DNA from: JAXHTY01 sp034189225
GTDB lineage: Bacteria > Desulfobacterota > Desulfobacteria > Desulfobacterales > Desulfosudaceae
Reading direction: 5' to 3'
DNA: 52,580 bases
Assembly (NCBI GenBank): GCA_034189225.1
Contig: JAXHVL010000054.1
Span: 1-52,580 of the forward strand
The notes beneath the pieces were generated by a model. That model ran no database searches and was not told the DNA's origin. It saw only the letters and a program-made list of their open reading frames with translations. Made by a program: the position numbers and the translations under genes. Positions 18,701 to 26,226 of this stretch are shown here, piece after piece. Numbering within the stretch: position 1 is the first letter of the stretch; the number at the start of each line of letters is the position of its first letter.

Positions 18701-19810
18701 GCAGGACATGGCGGGCATGCCGGTTTGCGAAAAAAAGGTTTTCAAAGCCTCGGCCTCGGCCTTATCGCCGGCCCGGGTGCTGGTGCCATGAGCTTCTATC
18801 AGCCCGACCGTGGCCGGATCGATACCCGCGTTTTCATAGGCCCGGCTGATCGCCGCCACCTGGCCTTCGGGTTTGGGGACGGTAAGCCCCTTGCCGCGCC
18901 CGTCACTGGAAGAACCGATCCCCTTGACAACCGCATAAATGGTATCCCCGTCGTGCTCGGCTTCGGCCAGACGTTTTAAAATGACCGTGGCCACGCATTC
19001 CCCCAGCACTATGCCGTCTGCCTTATCGTCAAATGGAATGCTTTTGCCTGTGCCGGACAGGGCTCCCACCTTCGAGAAGCAGGTATAGGCATAGGGGCTC
19101 ATCAGAGTGTCGGCACCGCCCGCAATGACCAGATCGCATTCCCCGGCCCGCAGCTCGAGAATACCGGACCGAAGCGCGGCCAGGGCCGAGGCGCAGGCCG
19201 CATCAATGGTGCAGTTGGTCCCTCCGAGGTTGAACCGGTCGGCAATCCGGCCGGCCGCGATATTCATGATAATACCGGTAAAAGCGTCCTCCCGCCATTC
19301 CGGCACGGTACCGTTCAGACCTTCGAGAATGTTTTCCGCACTGCTGCCGAAATAGCGGGGAAGCTGGGAACGGAAACTGTATTGCTGCCCCAGATCACCC
19401 TCGCCGGCGCCGGTGCCGATAAAAACCGATGTCCGGTTCCGGTCAAAGGGACGGTCCAGATAACCGGCGTCGGCCAGGGCCAGCCGGGTGCTTTCCAGCA
19501 GCAATAACTGTGATGTTTCAATAAATGGCAATGATTTGGGAGGGATACCGAAATAAAGCGGATCAAAAGTGATATCGGGGAGATACGCCCCCCATTTGGA
19601 ATTGATTTTGTCCGGTTGTCGCTGATCGGCGTCGTAATATTGCCGCCAGTCCCATCGTTGGGCGGGAACTTCACCAATGGCGACAAGTCCCTTGATGATA
19701 TTCCCCCAGTATACCTCTTTATCCGGGGCATGGGGGAAAAACCCCGCCATTCCGATCACAGCAATATCACTCGCCGCCCTGGCGCCTTGACTTGACTCAG
19801 ACACGTGCAC
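12743..19810 (-). CDS. Megasynthase A: KS-AT-ACP-ACP-ACP*-KR-DH (PfaA-like)
   Basis: This 2,355-residue iterative synthase resembles PfaA of PUFA synthases. The KS (about 14-465) has Cys206 in DAACASA, EAHGTST and GSVKSMIGHTK. The AT (about 590-900) has Ser678 in GHSYGEY and CAFHSP, the latter typical of malonyl-specific enzymes. Two carrier domains have the PUFA-type motif DLGIDSIKR (Ser1166 and Ser1298). A third carrier-like domain (about 1385-1475) reads DLQLDAAIM, with Ala1423 where the serine should be, so it cannot be loaded. The KR (to about 2030) has GGARGIT (from Gly1778), Ser1951/1952 and Tyr1965. The dehydratase (about 2060-2350) has His2095 in GDHQLDGHP and Asp2268 in LIIDSGLQ. 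Linkers are rich in Ala, Pro and Ser. With no enoyl reductase, products should be unsaturated or hydroxylated. First gene of the cluster. Confidence 0.9.
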   Translation of the reverse strand: MHVSESSQGARAASDIAVIGMAGFFPHAPDKEVYWGNIIKGLVAIGEVPAQRWDWRQYYDADQRQPDKINSKWGAYLPDITFDPLYFGIPPKSLPFIETSQLLLLESTRLALADAGYLDRPFDRNRTSVFIGTGAGEGDLGQQYSFRSQLPRYFGSSAENILEGLNGTVPEWREDAFTGIIMNIAAGRIADRFNLGGTNCTIDAACASALAALRSGILELRAGECDLVIAGGADTLMSPYAYTCFSKVGALSGTGKSIPFDDKADGIVLGECVATVILKRLAEAEHDGDTIYAVVKGIGSSSDGRGKGLTVPKPEGQVAAISRAYENAGIDPATVGLIEAHGTSTRAGDKAEAEALKTFFSQTGMPAMSCAVGSVKSMIGHTKCAAGIASLIKAVLALHHKTLPPTAGVETPLPNLDGEDNPLYISTRSRPWISGGDYPRRAGVSAFGFGGTNFHVVLEEYGGLTETVPEHFSFTDWDTELLVFQADTTEALSGRLRPMIYHLSQSPVFSLKDLAYTLAVTKQDSGNVRLAIVAGSLKDAARKMETAMNMMAGPESEYRDTAGIYFSRVPAVDTGKVAFVYPGQGSQYTGMFNDLSLAFPFVRRVFDRFDHHLHDVFPAGLSRFVFPPVAFRSEEKKAGEKALTRTNVAQAAMGAVDTAMNELLTRLGAAPDMLAGHSYGEYPALFAAGVLEEEALARISEARGRFILASATPEPGTMAAVKAPEANVAPVLADMDEVWIANLNSPVQTVISGTAEGVKAAMEQLSEKGIASKQIPVSCAFHSPIVDGARDRLQGLLGEFPFVSPCIPVYSNTIADCFPASGDTIKELLVQQLISPVRFVEEIEAMYAQGVRTFVEVGAGTVLTNLIGTILKDKPHHAVATDKRNVAGLAQLQHALAVLVTAGQNLKLERLYQGRGCRRLDPYQLNTDERREKAGPAFVIGGGTVRRLDQPAPELVVPRPVCFADAPSGNPMETATVDAPADQRKDNNIKDDQFYGEIMGSPFNQNQPSMSMDRKTERPAVDDTVIARFQDLMGQFLDTQKAVMTAYLNGTDVGALQADPAAQQMPDMQQPGMTGTNAATSVKDFPAASPGAAASEAGMPSAGPNAGPNAGTEPPPAEAAAPAVDTSQPAIDIKPLLLDIISDCTGYPVDMLEMEQEIEADLGIDSIKRMQAMEELEAALEKNGLRLPEDRREELVESLTLADLLAGVESIVTGADGAAAASAPESSAAVSGPPEKTVSSAVSPDTAADNYGASTLASPGVSVDVAGMLMNVVSDLSGYPVDMLETDQEIDADLGIDSIKRMQILEHFEAELETLHMKLPDGDREQLAESVTLGDIIDILTTMIAGQNTSPEGEVSASGDGSADTGDTADKDKGAGVPAPDVVAKTRDVINGRLYAIVETHTGYPAEMLEPDLKLATDLQLDAAIMEMVAADVVDGLERAIPEFRMAAEKLWPVSPVMLGDLTAWLMDALASIAGGLEAASAALDQGRSVESGAAAETAPPGMNAVRRFTIVANPRPLIPSAGDILQETPILVTKTADDALAEAVISKLQSSRGQVVVLAHDPTAHSSKINAGPSVYAVDFTDDEQLAAAMETIRNAHGPVAGLLHLTPLAAGEGFADMDMGTWQGENAVKVKSLFHITKALSEDLAAAAQAGDGSLVAATAMGGTFASVPADGEPADGESVFQPTSGPASGGVGGFLKALAEEMPGLNIRVVDNDPADQPEIIAAQVTDELLTLSADIEVGYRKGTRVSLDIKETPLPDEGDPVLEIDSESCLLVTGGARGITASVVLELARRFQATFLLVGRTPFVETEGTETAGVTDEKQLKATLADQLKAEHGKIRPIDLEKTYNRLMGQREIRDTLEQLRASGAAACYLQGDVTDPDGFARLIDSVYDQYGRIDGVIHGAGRIEDKMVRDKDAASFDRVFDTKADSLFILSHALQSDKLRFLALFSSLAGRFGNAGQSDYGAANEVYNKTALYLNRTWPGRVVSFIWGPWESQGMVSAGLRKKFNQSGLTLIPRQEGAQYFVNELLRGRANDTEVVYGGWDDRKKAMTTARRAAVLPLLSFNANFYPCRDGRVELVRRVDASIDQYLGDHQLDGHPVMPLAMAMEMMAEAIAYRYPDYHLNAFSDVHVLKGIVINNGPADVHIIVKPVEKSDAHVVLEIEIRGSREENRVFYRANAELSREKQAGNPHPAISLSDAGPFSLSVAEAYDTRLFHGPLWQGIEAIESVGKNGIIGNLKRSRPDAYFQETAAVAGHDWFIDPLIIDSGLQLVVLWMREQMDATPLPSHLNRFVWFDTPKRDDLLRCEVRVHVPEESGTKSADLFFVTPDGMLAGRMEGLEIIGSEALNRLAKN

Positions 19811-20012
19811 CCCTCTTTCATCCAGAGAACGGGATGACCCCCTCTGCTACGTCAATGTCTTATTTCAACTTCAACCTGCCCGGATAAACATCCATAATGA
19901 ATCAAGGCAACGCTATACTTCACAGTCGGCAACGTACCACTTCTTTTGTATAAGACGACACCACTTTTACATGCTTCAGGAAAAAATATGAACCATCCGG
20001 GGCTTTACCTGT

Positions 20013-20034
20013 TGGTTTGACTTCTATCAAACCA
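20013..20034. promoter_or_regulatory. Perfect inverted repeat upstream of the megasynthase operon, candidate operator
   Basis: TGGTTTGA (20013-20020) and TCAAACCA (20027-20034) are exact complements separated by six bases. The site lies about 200 bases upstream of megasynthase A and about 100 bases after the msbA end, both genes being on the minus strand. No T-tract follows on the minus strand, which argues against a terminator. A regulator-binding site is inference. The rest of the 19811-20139 spacer shows no gene; I found no strong sigma-70 promoter in it. Confidence 0.4.
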
Positions 20035-20139
20035 CTTTTGCGCTGTCAACCATTTTCTTTACACTGTTTGCTGTTCTATACAATCTGTCGACATGCTAAA
20101 CATAATAATGGTTCGATAAACTTCCATCAAAAATTCGGG

Positions 20140-21885
20140 TCACTCCCCATTTTTCAGCTGCATCTGGCACAACCGATAATAATCCCCTTTTTTTGCAAAA
20201 AGTTCCTCATGGTGGCCCTGTTCCACGATATGACCGTCTGAGATGACGAGAATCCGATCCGCGTGGCTCACCGTGGATAACCGATGGGCAATAACAAAGG
20301 TGGTCCGGCCTTTCATCAGGTTGGCCAGGGCCTTCTGCACGATGGCCTCGGCTTCGCTGTCCAGGGCCGATGTGGCTTCATCCAGAATAAGGATGGGCGC
20401 GTTTTTGAGCAGGGCACGGGCGATACAGATTCGCTGCTTCTGCCCGCCGGAAAGCCTGGACCCCAGTTCGCCGATATAAGTATCGAATCCGCTATGAAAA
20501 TTCGTCACAAAATCATAGGCATAAGCGGATTTTGCCGCCGCCATGACGGCCGCTTCCGGAGCGTCGGGATTGCCATAGGCAATATTGTTGCGCACCGTAT
20601 CATTGAATAGAATGGGTTCCTGTGTAACAATGGCGATCTGCTCCCGAAGCGACTTGATGGTAACGTCCCGGATATCAACCCCGTCGATGAGAATCCGGCC
20701 GGCGGTCACATCATAAAAGCGAGGGATAAGGTTCACCAGGGTCGTTTTACCGCCGCCGCTCATGCCCACCAGCGCGATTACCTCACCCGGGGCCACGTCG
20801 AGATCGATATGCGACAGCACCTGTTCATTGCCGTCATAGGAAAAAGAAACATCTTCAAACGCCACGCGGTGCGCCTGCCGCTCAATGGTGATGGCATCAG
20901 GTTTTTCCTCGATTTCCGCCTCCGTTTCCAGCACATCATACACCCGGTCCACCGCGGCCATGCCCTGCTGCAGCAATGCATTGAGGTTGGACAACTTTTT
21001 CACGGGATCGTACATCAGCATCACGGCCGCCAGAAACGACAAAAACGTACCCGTCGTATAAACGCCGCTGATCACCCGGGACCCGCCCACCCATATGACA
21101 AAGGCAATGCCCAGGCCGGCGAAAAACTCCATTATGGGTGACGACAGCGCCCGCACCATGATGTTTTTCATTTCAATGGAAAACAGGCTCCGGGATTTTT
21201 CCCGAAACCGGGCTTTTTCATAGGCCTCCATGCCGAAGGCCTTGACGATCTTGTTGCCAGAAAAGGTTTCATGCAGGAAAGAGTTCATATCGGCCACCGA
21301 TTCCTGGCAGCCGGTGGATACCTTCCGGACCTTCCGGCCGATGGCAACCACCGGATAAAAGGCCAGGGGAAGAATCAGAAATGCCACCAGGGCAAGTTCC
21401 CATATCTGGTAAAAAATCAGCCCCAGCAAAAAAAGCACGGTACAGAAATCCCTGACCATGGAGGTCACCGCATTGGATACCACCATTTTGATGAGATTGA
21501 CGTCGTTGGTAATGCGGGACATCAGGACACCGGTCCGCTCTTTATAAAAGAACGACAGCGGCAGGTCTGAAATCTTGGCATAAAGATTATCACGGAAATT
21601 CTTGATAATGCCCTCGGCAACCCGTCCCATGAAAAATTCCTGGCCGTACATCCCCATCCCGCGAAAAAGGGAGACGAAAATGACCGCCATCGGGATCAGC
21701 CGCAGCATCTCGATATTCTTTGTAATGAAAATCTTGTCAATGGCCGGTTTTATCAGATAGGCCAGGGCCGCGGTGGTGGCCGACGTCAGCAGCATGCAGA
21801 CCACCGCCGCATAGAGCCGGAACCGATTGCCCTTGATATATCCGATCAGGTTTTTGTACCTGTCTTGTATTTTAATCAGTGCCAT
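20140..21885 (-). CDS. msbA: Lipid A export ATP-binding/permease protein MsbA
   Basis: This is an ABC half-transporter of 581 residues that flips lipid A-core across the inner membrane as a homodimer. The N-terminal half (to about residue 310) holds the six-helix exporter domain. The C-terminal ATPase has a Walker A (GMSGGGKTTL), signature LSGGQKQR, Walker B (ILILDEAT) and a switch histidine in IAHRL. It is the last gene of the lipid A operon, 117 bases after lpxB. The gap holds short GAGT-type repeats. The family also includes general lipid and drug exporters, but the position next to lpxB makes MsbA the best call. Confidence 0.88.
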   Translation of the reverse strand: MALIKIQDRYKNLIGYIKGNRFRLYAAVVCMLLTSATTAALAYLIKPAIDKIFITKNIEMLRLIPMAVIFVSLFRGMGMYGQEFFMGRVAEGIIKNFRDNLYAKISDLPLSFFYKERTGVLMSRITNDVNLIKMVVSNAVTSMVRDFCTVLFLLGLIFYQIWELALVAFLILPLAFYPVVAIGRKVRKVSTGCQESVADMNSFLHETFSGNKIVKAFGMEAYEKARFREKSRSLFSIEMKNIMVRALSSPIMEFFAGLGIAFVIWVGGSRVISGVYTTGTFLSFLAAVMLMYDPVKKLSNLNALLQQGMAAVDRVYDVLETEAEIEEKPDAITIERQAHRVAFEDVSFSYDGNEQVLSHIDLDVAPGEVIALVGMSGGGKTTLVNLIPRFYDVTAGRILIDGVDIRDVTIKSLREQIAIVTQEPILFNDTVRNNIAYGNPDAPEAAVMAAAKSAYAYDFVTNFHSGFDTYIGELGSRLSGGQKQRICIARALLKNAPILILDEATSALDSEAEAIVQKALANLMKGRTTFVIAHRLSTVSHADRILVISDGHIVEQGHHEELFAKKGDYYRLCQMQLKNGE

Positions 21886-21917
21886 ATTTATCGAAAATTA
21901 CGCTCCAAATCAGAAAA

Positions 21918-22020
21918 CAGTGGTGAGGTATGGGTTTTGAGGTATGACAAAGAAGAAGACCCACTCCTCACAACTCAACACTCAACACTCACAACTCACA
22001 ATTTACTCCTCACCCCTCAA
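21918..22020. repeat. Short simple-sequence repeats (TGAGT/GTGAG type) between lpxB and msbA
   Basis: The minus strand runs through repeated GTTGAGTG/GTTGTGAG units, about seven to eight bases each (21965-22019). On the plus strand GAGGTATG appears twice (21923-21947). Similar units occur at 24955-24992 and 27872-27900, in other gaps of the same operon. They contain no gene. Confidence 0.5.
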
Positions 22021-23157
22021 CATCCTGGCGGCAATGGCAGCGGCCCGATCCGAGGCGCCGGGACCGCCCAATCGCTGCCGCACCTCGCCAAGGGCCGCCT
22101 TAACAGCCGCCATCCGGCCTTCATCATTGATCATCCCCAGGGCGGTGGCCGCGATATTGCCGGCCGTGACATCGGACTGAATTAATTCCGGAATCACCCG
22201 GCGTTCCGCCACAAGATTAACCAGGCTGATATGATCAATGTCCACAAGCATCCGTGCCAGCCAGTAACTGAGCCACGAAACCCGGTAAATGACGATCATG
22301 GGTGTCATGTAAAGGGCCGCCTCCACGGCAACGGTACCGGACACCGCCACCACCAGCGTACTTTTCCGGAACACATTGACCACGCTGCCGGCAATGATCT
22401 CAACGGTCACCCGATCTTGATATGTCGCGGTAATCGTTCGGACGATTTCCGGCGCAACGCTGGCGGCGCTTGAAACAAGAAACCGGATCCCCGGCTTTTG
22501 TTCCGCCATCTCCGCTGCCGCCGAAAGCATGACCGGCAGATGCCGCATGATTTCCTTTTGCCGGGAACCGGGCAGCAGCCCTACCACGCACTCATGTTCT
22601 TTAACCGCGGGCGCGGGAAGCTTTTCATATCCCGCATCCAGCAGGGGATGCCCCACAAAGGTTACCGGCACCCCGTGCTGCCGAAAAAAATCCGCTTCAA
22701 AGGGCAGAATGACGGCGGCATGGTCCACCCGTTTCTTTATCTTGCGGATCCGTCCTTTCCGCCATGCCCATACCTGGGGGGTAATATAATAAAAAACGGG
22801 GACCCCGTGCTTTCTGGCCGCTGCCGCCAGCCTGAGATTGAAATCGGGAAAATCAATCAGGATCAAGAGATCGGGCACGCCGGACGCGAGCGCCCGTTTT
22901 GCGGCGCCCATACCGCTTAAAATCGAAGGTAGACGAACCAGAATTTCTGTAATGCCCACGACGGAAAGATTCCCGGCATCCACGATTATCTTTGCCCCCG
23001 CATTGCGCATGTTGGCCCCGCCGATACCGAAAAAAAACACATTGTCGCCCCGTTCACGACAACGACGAATCAGGTTCGCGCCATGGAGATCACCGGACGC
23101 CTCTCCGGCGACGATCATCACACTTTTGGTTGCCAAAGACAGTTTTGCCAAATCCAT
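22003..23157 (-). CDS. lpxB: Lipid A disaccharide synthase
   Basis: This joins UDP-2,3-diacylglucosamine and lipid X to give the lipid A disaccharide. The N-terminal VAGEASGDLHGANL is the LpxB signature (E. coli has VAGETSGD), and the C-terminal half shows the GT-B glycosyltransferase pattern (YKVSW-like 'IYRVSWLSYWLAR', with NLVAERRVIPELIQ). From ATG 23157 the length is about 384 residues, normal for the family. A TTG at 23169, overlapping the upstream stop, is an alternative start; neither has a strong ribosome site. It is inner-membrane associated, and is followed by msbA. Confidence 0.9.
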   Translation of the reverse strand: MDLAKLSLATKSVMIVAGEASGDLHGANLIRRCRERGDNVFFFGIGGANMRNAGAKIIVDAGNLSVVGITEILVRLPSILSGMGAAKRALASGVPDLLILIDFPDFNLRLAAAARKHGVPVFYYITPQVWAWRKGRIRKIKKRVDHAAVILPFEADFFRQHGVPVTFVGHPLLDAGYEKLPAPAVKEHECVVGLLPGSRQKEIMRHLPVMLSAAAEMAEQKPGIRFLVSSAASVAPEIVRTITATYQDRVTVEIIAGSVVNVFRKSTLVVAVSGTVAVEAALYMTPMIVIYRVSWLSYWLARMLVDIDHISLVNLVAERRVIPELIQSDVTAGNIAATALGMINDEGRMAAVKAALGEVRQRLGGPGASDRAAAIAARMLRGEE

Positions 23158-23165
23158 AGCCTGTT

Positions 23166-24143
23166 TCAACCCGGGGCATTCATATTAAAATGCCGGCCGG
23201 TTTCCCGAATCTGGTCCATGACACTCAGGGCTACCCGCAACGCCTCGCGCCCTACATGGCCGGAGACCTCCGGCGTTTCACGACGGCGGACACTTTTCAC
23301 AAATGCCTTGAGCTCCTGTTCCAGGGCATCCCACTTCATGAAAGAAAGCTTCTTGGTGGTCATACCCGGGATGACCGCACCGTTCTGCCCGGCTTTGCAG
23401 CCGTTTTTTTCCACAATGGTGATGTCGCTGTCGGCGAAATCCACCGATATGTAGGTATCCTTCTGAAACAGGCGCAGCTTGCGTTCGTTCCGGTTGGAGA
23501 TGCGGCTTGCCGTCACATTGGCCACACATCCGCTTTCAAATTCCAGCCGCGCATTGGCGATGTCCACATGATCGGAAACCACGGAGATACCGGCCGCCCG
23601 GATTTCCCGAACCTCCGAACGAACGAAATTCAATATAATATCAATATCATGAATCATGAGATCCATTACCACGCTGATATCCGTACCGCGTTCCTTGTAC
23701 AGACTCAGGCGATGGGATTCGATAAAAGCGGGGCGACGCACAATATCCTTGAGGGGGGCTACGGCCGGGTTATACCGTTCCAGATGCCCCACCTGTACAA
23801 TCCGGTTATTGGCGTCGGCAAAGGCGATAAGCCGGTCAGCTTCGGCCACCGTTGCGGTCATGGGCTTTTCCACCAGCACATCCGTGCCGGTTTCAAGAAA
23901 ATCCATGGCCACCGAGAAATGTGCTTCCGTGGGGACAACAATGCTCACCGCATCCACCTTGTTTATCAATTGCCGATAATCGCTACACGCCCTGGTGTTG
24001 AGCCTGGCAGCGACCGTTTCGGCCACCTGCCGGTCCACATCCGCAACCCCAACCAGTTCCACTTCCGGCATGGCGGCATATTTTTCGGCATGAAATTTTC
24101 CCAGATAACCGGTACCAATAACCCCAACGCGAAGCAGGTCCAT
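23166..24143 (-). CDS. Gfo/Idh/MocA-family oxidoreductase in the lipid A operon (GnnA-like)
   Basis: This NAD(P)-dependent sugar oxidoreductase has about 325 residues. The Rossmann motif is GVIGTGYLGKFHAEKY near the N-terminus; VEKPMTATVAEAD holds the EKP motif, and LMIHDIDIILNFV the catalytic-region His-Asp pair. I start it at ATG 24143, which shares one base with the lpxI stop (TAATG); the frame is open a little further upstream. Position between lpxI and lpxB points to lipid A sugar modification. The known precedent is GnnA, which oxidises UDP-GlcNAc at C3 before the transaminase GnnB makes the 3-amino sugar. No GnnB is in the window, so this remains inference. Confidence 0.75.
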   Translation of the reverse strand: MDLLRVGVIGTGYLGKFHAEKYAAMPEVELVGVADVDRQVAETVAARLNTRACSDYRQLINKVDAVSIVVPTEAHFSVAMDFLETGTDVLVEKPMTATVAEADRLIAFADANNRIVQVGHLERYNPAVAPLKDIVRRPAFIESHRLSLYKERGTDISVVMDLMIHDIDIILNFVRSEVREIRAAGISVVSDHVDIANARLEFESGCVANVTASRISNRNERKLRLFQKDTYISVDFADSDITIVEKNGCKAGQNGAVIPGMTTKKLSFMKWDALEQELKAFVKSVRRRETPEVSGHVGREALRVALSVMDQIRETGRHFNMNAPG

Positions 24144-24949
24144 TATTTTTCCTCTAACGCAACAATACATATATTGTTCTTATCGGCGGCGGCTACCATT
24201 TCAGAACGATTAAACACAACGGTCTTGCCGGCTTCAACGGCGAGAACCGTCACTTTGGCAGCCCGCATTGCTTCGATGGTATCGAGGCCCGCCGCCGGAA
24301 CATCAAACCGCATATCCTGCTGCGGTTTGCAAACCTTGACCACTGCGGCATTACCGCCGCCCAACGCACCACCGCGCCGGATGGTTGCATCCGTTCCCTC
24401 AATGGCTTCCACGGCCAGCACCGTGCCCGACTCCACCACCACGCACTGCCCCACATCAAGCCCGCCAATGGCCTTGGCAATCCGCCATCCCAGCGATATA
24501 TCGCGTTCTTCGGCCGGTGTGGGCCGCCGTTTGGTCCAGCATCCCGGGACAGCCAGCACCTCGGGCAGTAAAAACGTGGATGCCCGAACCGTTATTCCCC
24601 TGGTTTCCAGCAGGTCGGCAAACCGGCGCAGCAGGGCATCGTCATGGGTATCCGCCATGCCGGCAATAACGGAAAGCGCTGTTTCGTCCGCTTTTATGTC
24701 CGCCAGCTGAACGGTTTTCATCACCCCGCCCATCATCACCGTTTCCCGCACCCCGTGGTCGTTGAAATAGGCAAGCAATCGTTCCACCTCCCCCAGATTC
24801 AACCATTGGACATCACGCACATGGGCTTCCAGAGCCGGATCTGCCGCATTTTCATAGGCGACTGCAACCACTTCGTGTCCGTTTTCTGCTGCCCGGCGGG
24901 CAAACATCAATGGAAAATCACCGCTGCCTGCGATCAATCCGATTTTCAT
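24143..24949 (-). CDS. lpxI: UDP-2,3-diacylglucosamine pyrophosphatase LpxI
   Basis: LpxI hydrolyses UDP-2,3-diacylglucosamine to lipid X and UMP, the job done by the unrelated LpxH in enterobacteria. IGLIAGSGDFPLMFAR at the N-terminus and the C-terminal region with a conserved Gly/Ala-rich segment (GGALGGGNAAVVKVCKPQQD) fit this family. ATG 24949 has GAGGGG just upstream; a GTG at 24961 is the other option. The length is about 268 residues, as expected. It is coupled to the following oxidoreductase and sits 40 bases after lpxA. It is cytoplasmic, peripheral to the membrane. Confidence 0.88.
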   Translation of the reverse strand: MKIGLIAGSGDFPLMFARRAAENGHEVVAVAYENAADPALEAHVRDVQWLNLGEVERLLAYFNDHGVRETVMMGGVMKTVQLADIKADETALSVIAGMADTHDDALLRRFADLLETRGITVRASTFLLPEVLAVPGCWTKRRPTPAEERDISLGWRIAKAIGGLDVGQCVVVESGTVLAVEAIEGTDATIRRGGALGGGNAAVVKVCKPQQDMRFDVPAAGLDTIEAMRAAKVTVLAVEAGKTVVFNRSEMVAAADKNNICIVALEEK

Positions 24950-24954
24950 TTCAC

Positions 24955-24992
24955 CCCTCACAACTCTTACCTAACAACTCATACCTCACCTA
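24955..24992. repeat. Short simple-sequence repeats in the lpxA-lpxI gap
   Basis: On the minus strand the leader of lpxI reads as repeated GGTGAGG, TATGAGTTG and AAGAGTTGTGAGG units. The last unit supplies the GAGGGG ribosome site of lpxI. The unit type matches those at 21918-22020 and 27872-27900. Confidence 0.45.
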
Positions 24993-25760
24993 CCGTGTAA
25001 TGCCGCGATGGGAGGCCATGATGAAGTCCAGAAAAATTTCAACCTCCGGCGTCTGATCCACTTCCGCATGGGCCCGCTCGATGGCCTCGTTCAGCGTAAG
25101 CCCGATGCGGAAAATTATCCGGTAGGCCTTTTTCAAAGCGGAAATGGCTTCCGGATTGAAGTCATGTCGCTTCAGCCCTACGCTGTTCAACCCGTACAAC
25201 CTTGCCCGGTCGCCCGCGGCGATGACGTAAGGGGGTATGTCCTTGACAACCGCTGACTTGCCGCCGATGAAGGCATAACTGCCGATATTCACGAACTGGT
25301 GGATGGCCACCAGCCCGCCGATGGTGGCATAATCACCGACGGAAATATGACCGGCCAGGGTGGCGTTATTGGAAAAAATCACCTGATTGCCGATTCGGCA
25401 GTCGTGGGCGATATGGGTATAGGCCATGAGAAAACACCCGTCACCGATTTCCGTTATGCCGGCATCAATTGCCGTCCCTCGATGAATGGTGACAAATTCA
25501 CGAATGACACAGTCTGCCCCAATGTTCACGCGGGTTTCCTCGCCATGGAACTTCAGCGACTGGGGCACTTCACCGATGGAGGCAAACTGAAAGATCCGGC
25601 AATTGGGACCGATCGTGGTATAAGGCTGAATCACCACATGCGGTCCAATGACGGTGTTTTCGCCGATGGTCACCGCATTGCCGATATAAGAAAAAGGACC
25701 GATGTCAACATTGGGGCCGATTTCCGCCCCGGGTTCAACGATCGCTGTCGGATGTATCAC
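24990..25760 (-). CDS. lpxA: UDP-N-acetylglucosamine 3-O-acyltransferase (or amide-forming variant)
   Basis: LpxA adds a 3-hydroxyacyl chain from ACP to UDP-GlcNAc, the first step of lipid A synthesis. The 256-residue protein has a left-handed beta-helix of hexapeptide repeats, the catalytic AYTHIAHDCRIGN segment, and the GGLVAIHQF and IPPYVIAAGDRARLYGLN segments of LpxA. The acyl-chain ruler region reads AFIGGKS, keeping the glycine that allows longer chains in E. coli. The start is GTG 25760, five bases after GGAGG, overlapping fabZ by 26 bases. If the nearby oxidoreductase feeds a 3-amino sugar, this enzyme would form an amide instead of an ester. Confidence 0.93.
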   Translation of the reverse strand: MIHPTAIVEPGAEIGPNVDIGPFSYIGNAVTIGENTVIGPHVVIQPYTTIGPNCRIFQFASIGEVPQSLKFHGEETRVNIGADCVIREFVTIHRGTAIDAGITEIGDGCFLMAYTHIAHDCRIGNQVIFSNNATLAGHISVGDYATIGGLVAIHQFVNIGSYAFIGGKSAVVKDIPPYVIAAGDRARLYGLNSVGLKRHDFNPEAISALKKAYRIIFRIGLTLNEAIERAHAEVDQTPEVEIFLDFIMASHRGITR

Positions 25761-26217
25761 GCGAACCTCCCATACTGGCCATTATCTGGGCCTCTGCCGC
25801 CCGCTTGCCCGCCACTTCGGCGACGGCCTCGATTTTTATCATGTTTAGTTTCTTCTTCACAATCCTGGCGGTAATAACAACGGTATCCCCGGGCACAATC
25901 CGTTTCCTGAACCGCACCTTGTCAAGCCCCGTCAGGTAACGCGCCTCACTGGTAGCGATGTCATCTCCTGAAAGATTCACCAGCACCCCGCCCGCCTGGC
26001 ACATGGCTTCCACGAGCAACACTCCCGGCATGATCGGGTTTTCCGGAAAATGGCCGGCAAACCAGGGCTCGCAGGAAGAGACATTTTTTATGGCCGTGAT
26101 GCGCTCATTGGGCACCAGCTCAAGCACCCTGTCGATCATTACAAACGGATAGCGCTGGGGCAACACTTCAATGATTTTCCTGATGTCAATTGTTCCCATA
26201 TCCATTTTCTCTTTCAT
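25735..26217 (-). CDS. fabZ: 3-hydroxyacyl-ACP dehydratase FabZ
   Basis: FabZ removes water from 3-hydroxyacyl-ACP in fatty acid elongation. The single hot-dog domain has the active-site GHFPENPIMPGVL (His) and LLVEAMCQAGG (Glu). The N-terminal part (VLPQRYPFVMIDRV) is typical. Three in-frame ATGs exist (26217, 26205, 26199) and none has a strong ribosome site; I keep the first, 10 bases after the lpxD stop, giving 160 residues. FabZ and LpxA compete for the same 3-hydroxyacyl-ACP pool, which fits their common pairing. Confidence 0.93.
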   Translation of the reverse strand: MKEKMDMGTIDIRKIIEVLPQRYPFVMIDRVLELVPNERITAIKNVSSCEPWFAGHFPENPIMPGVLLVEAMCQAGGVLVNLSGDDIATSEARYLTGLDKVRFRKRIVPGDTVVITARIVKKKLNMIKIEAVAEVAGKRAAEAQIMASMGGSRDTSDSDR

Positions 26218-26226
26218 GACATTGAT

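Noticed and set aside
21960..22020. Possible CRISPR-like repeats
   Set aside because: Units are only seven to eight bases, degenerate, and have no spacers.
23190..24710. Plus-strand open frame of 506 codons opposite the oxidoreductase and lpxI
   Set aside because: It spans two well-supported minus-strand genes and has no recognisable motif.
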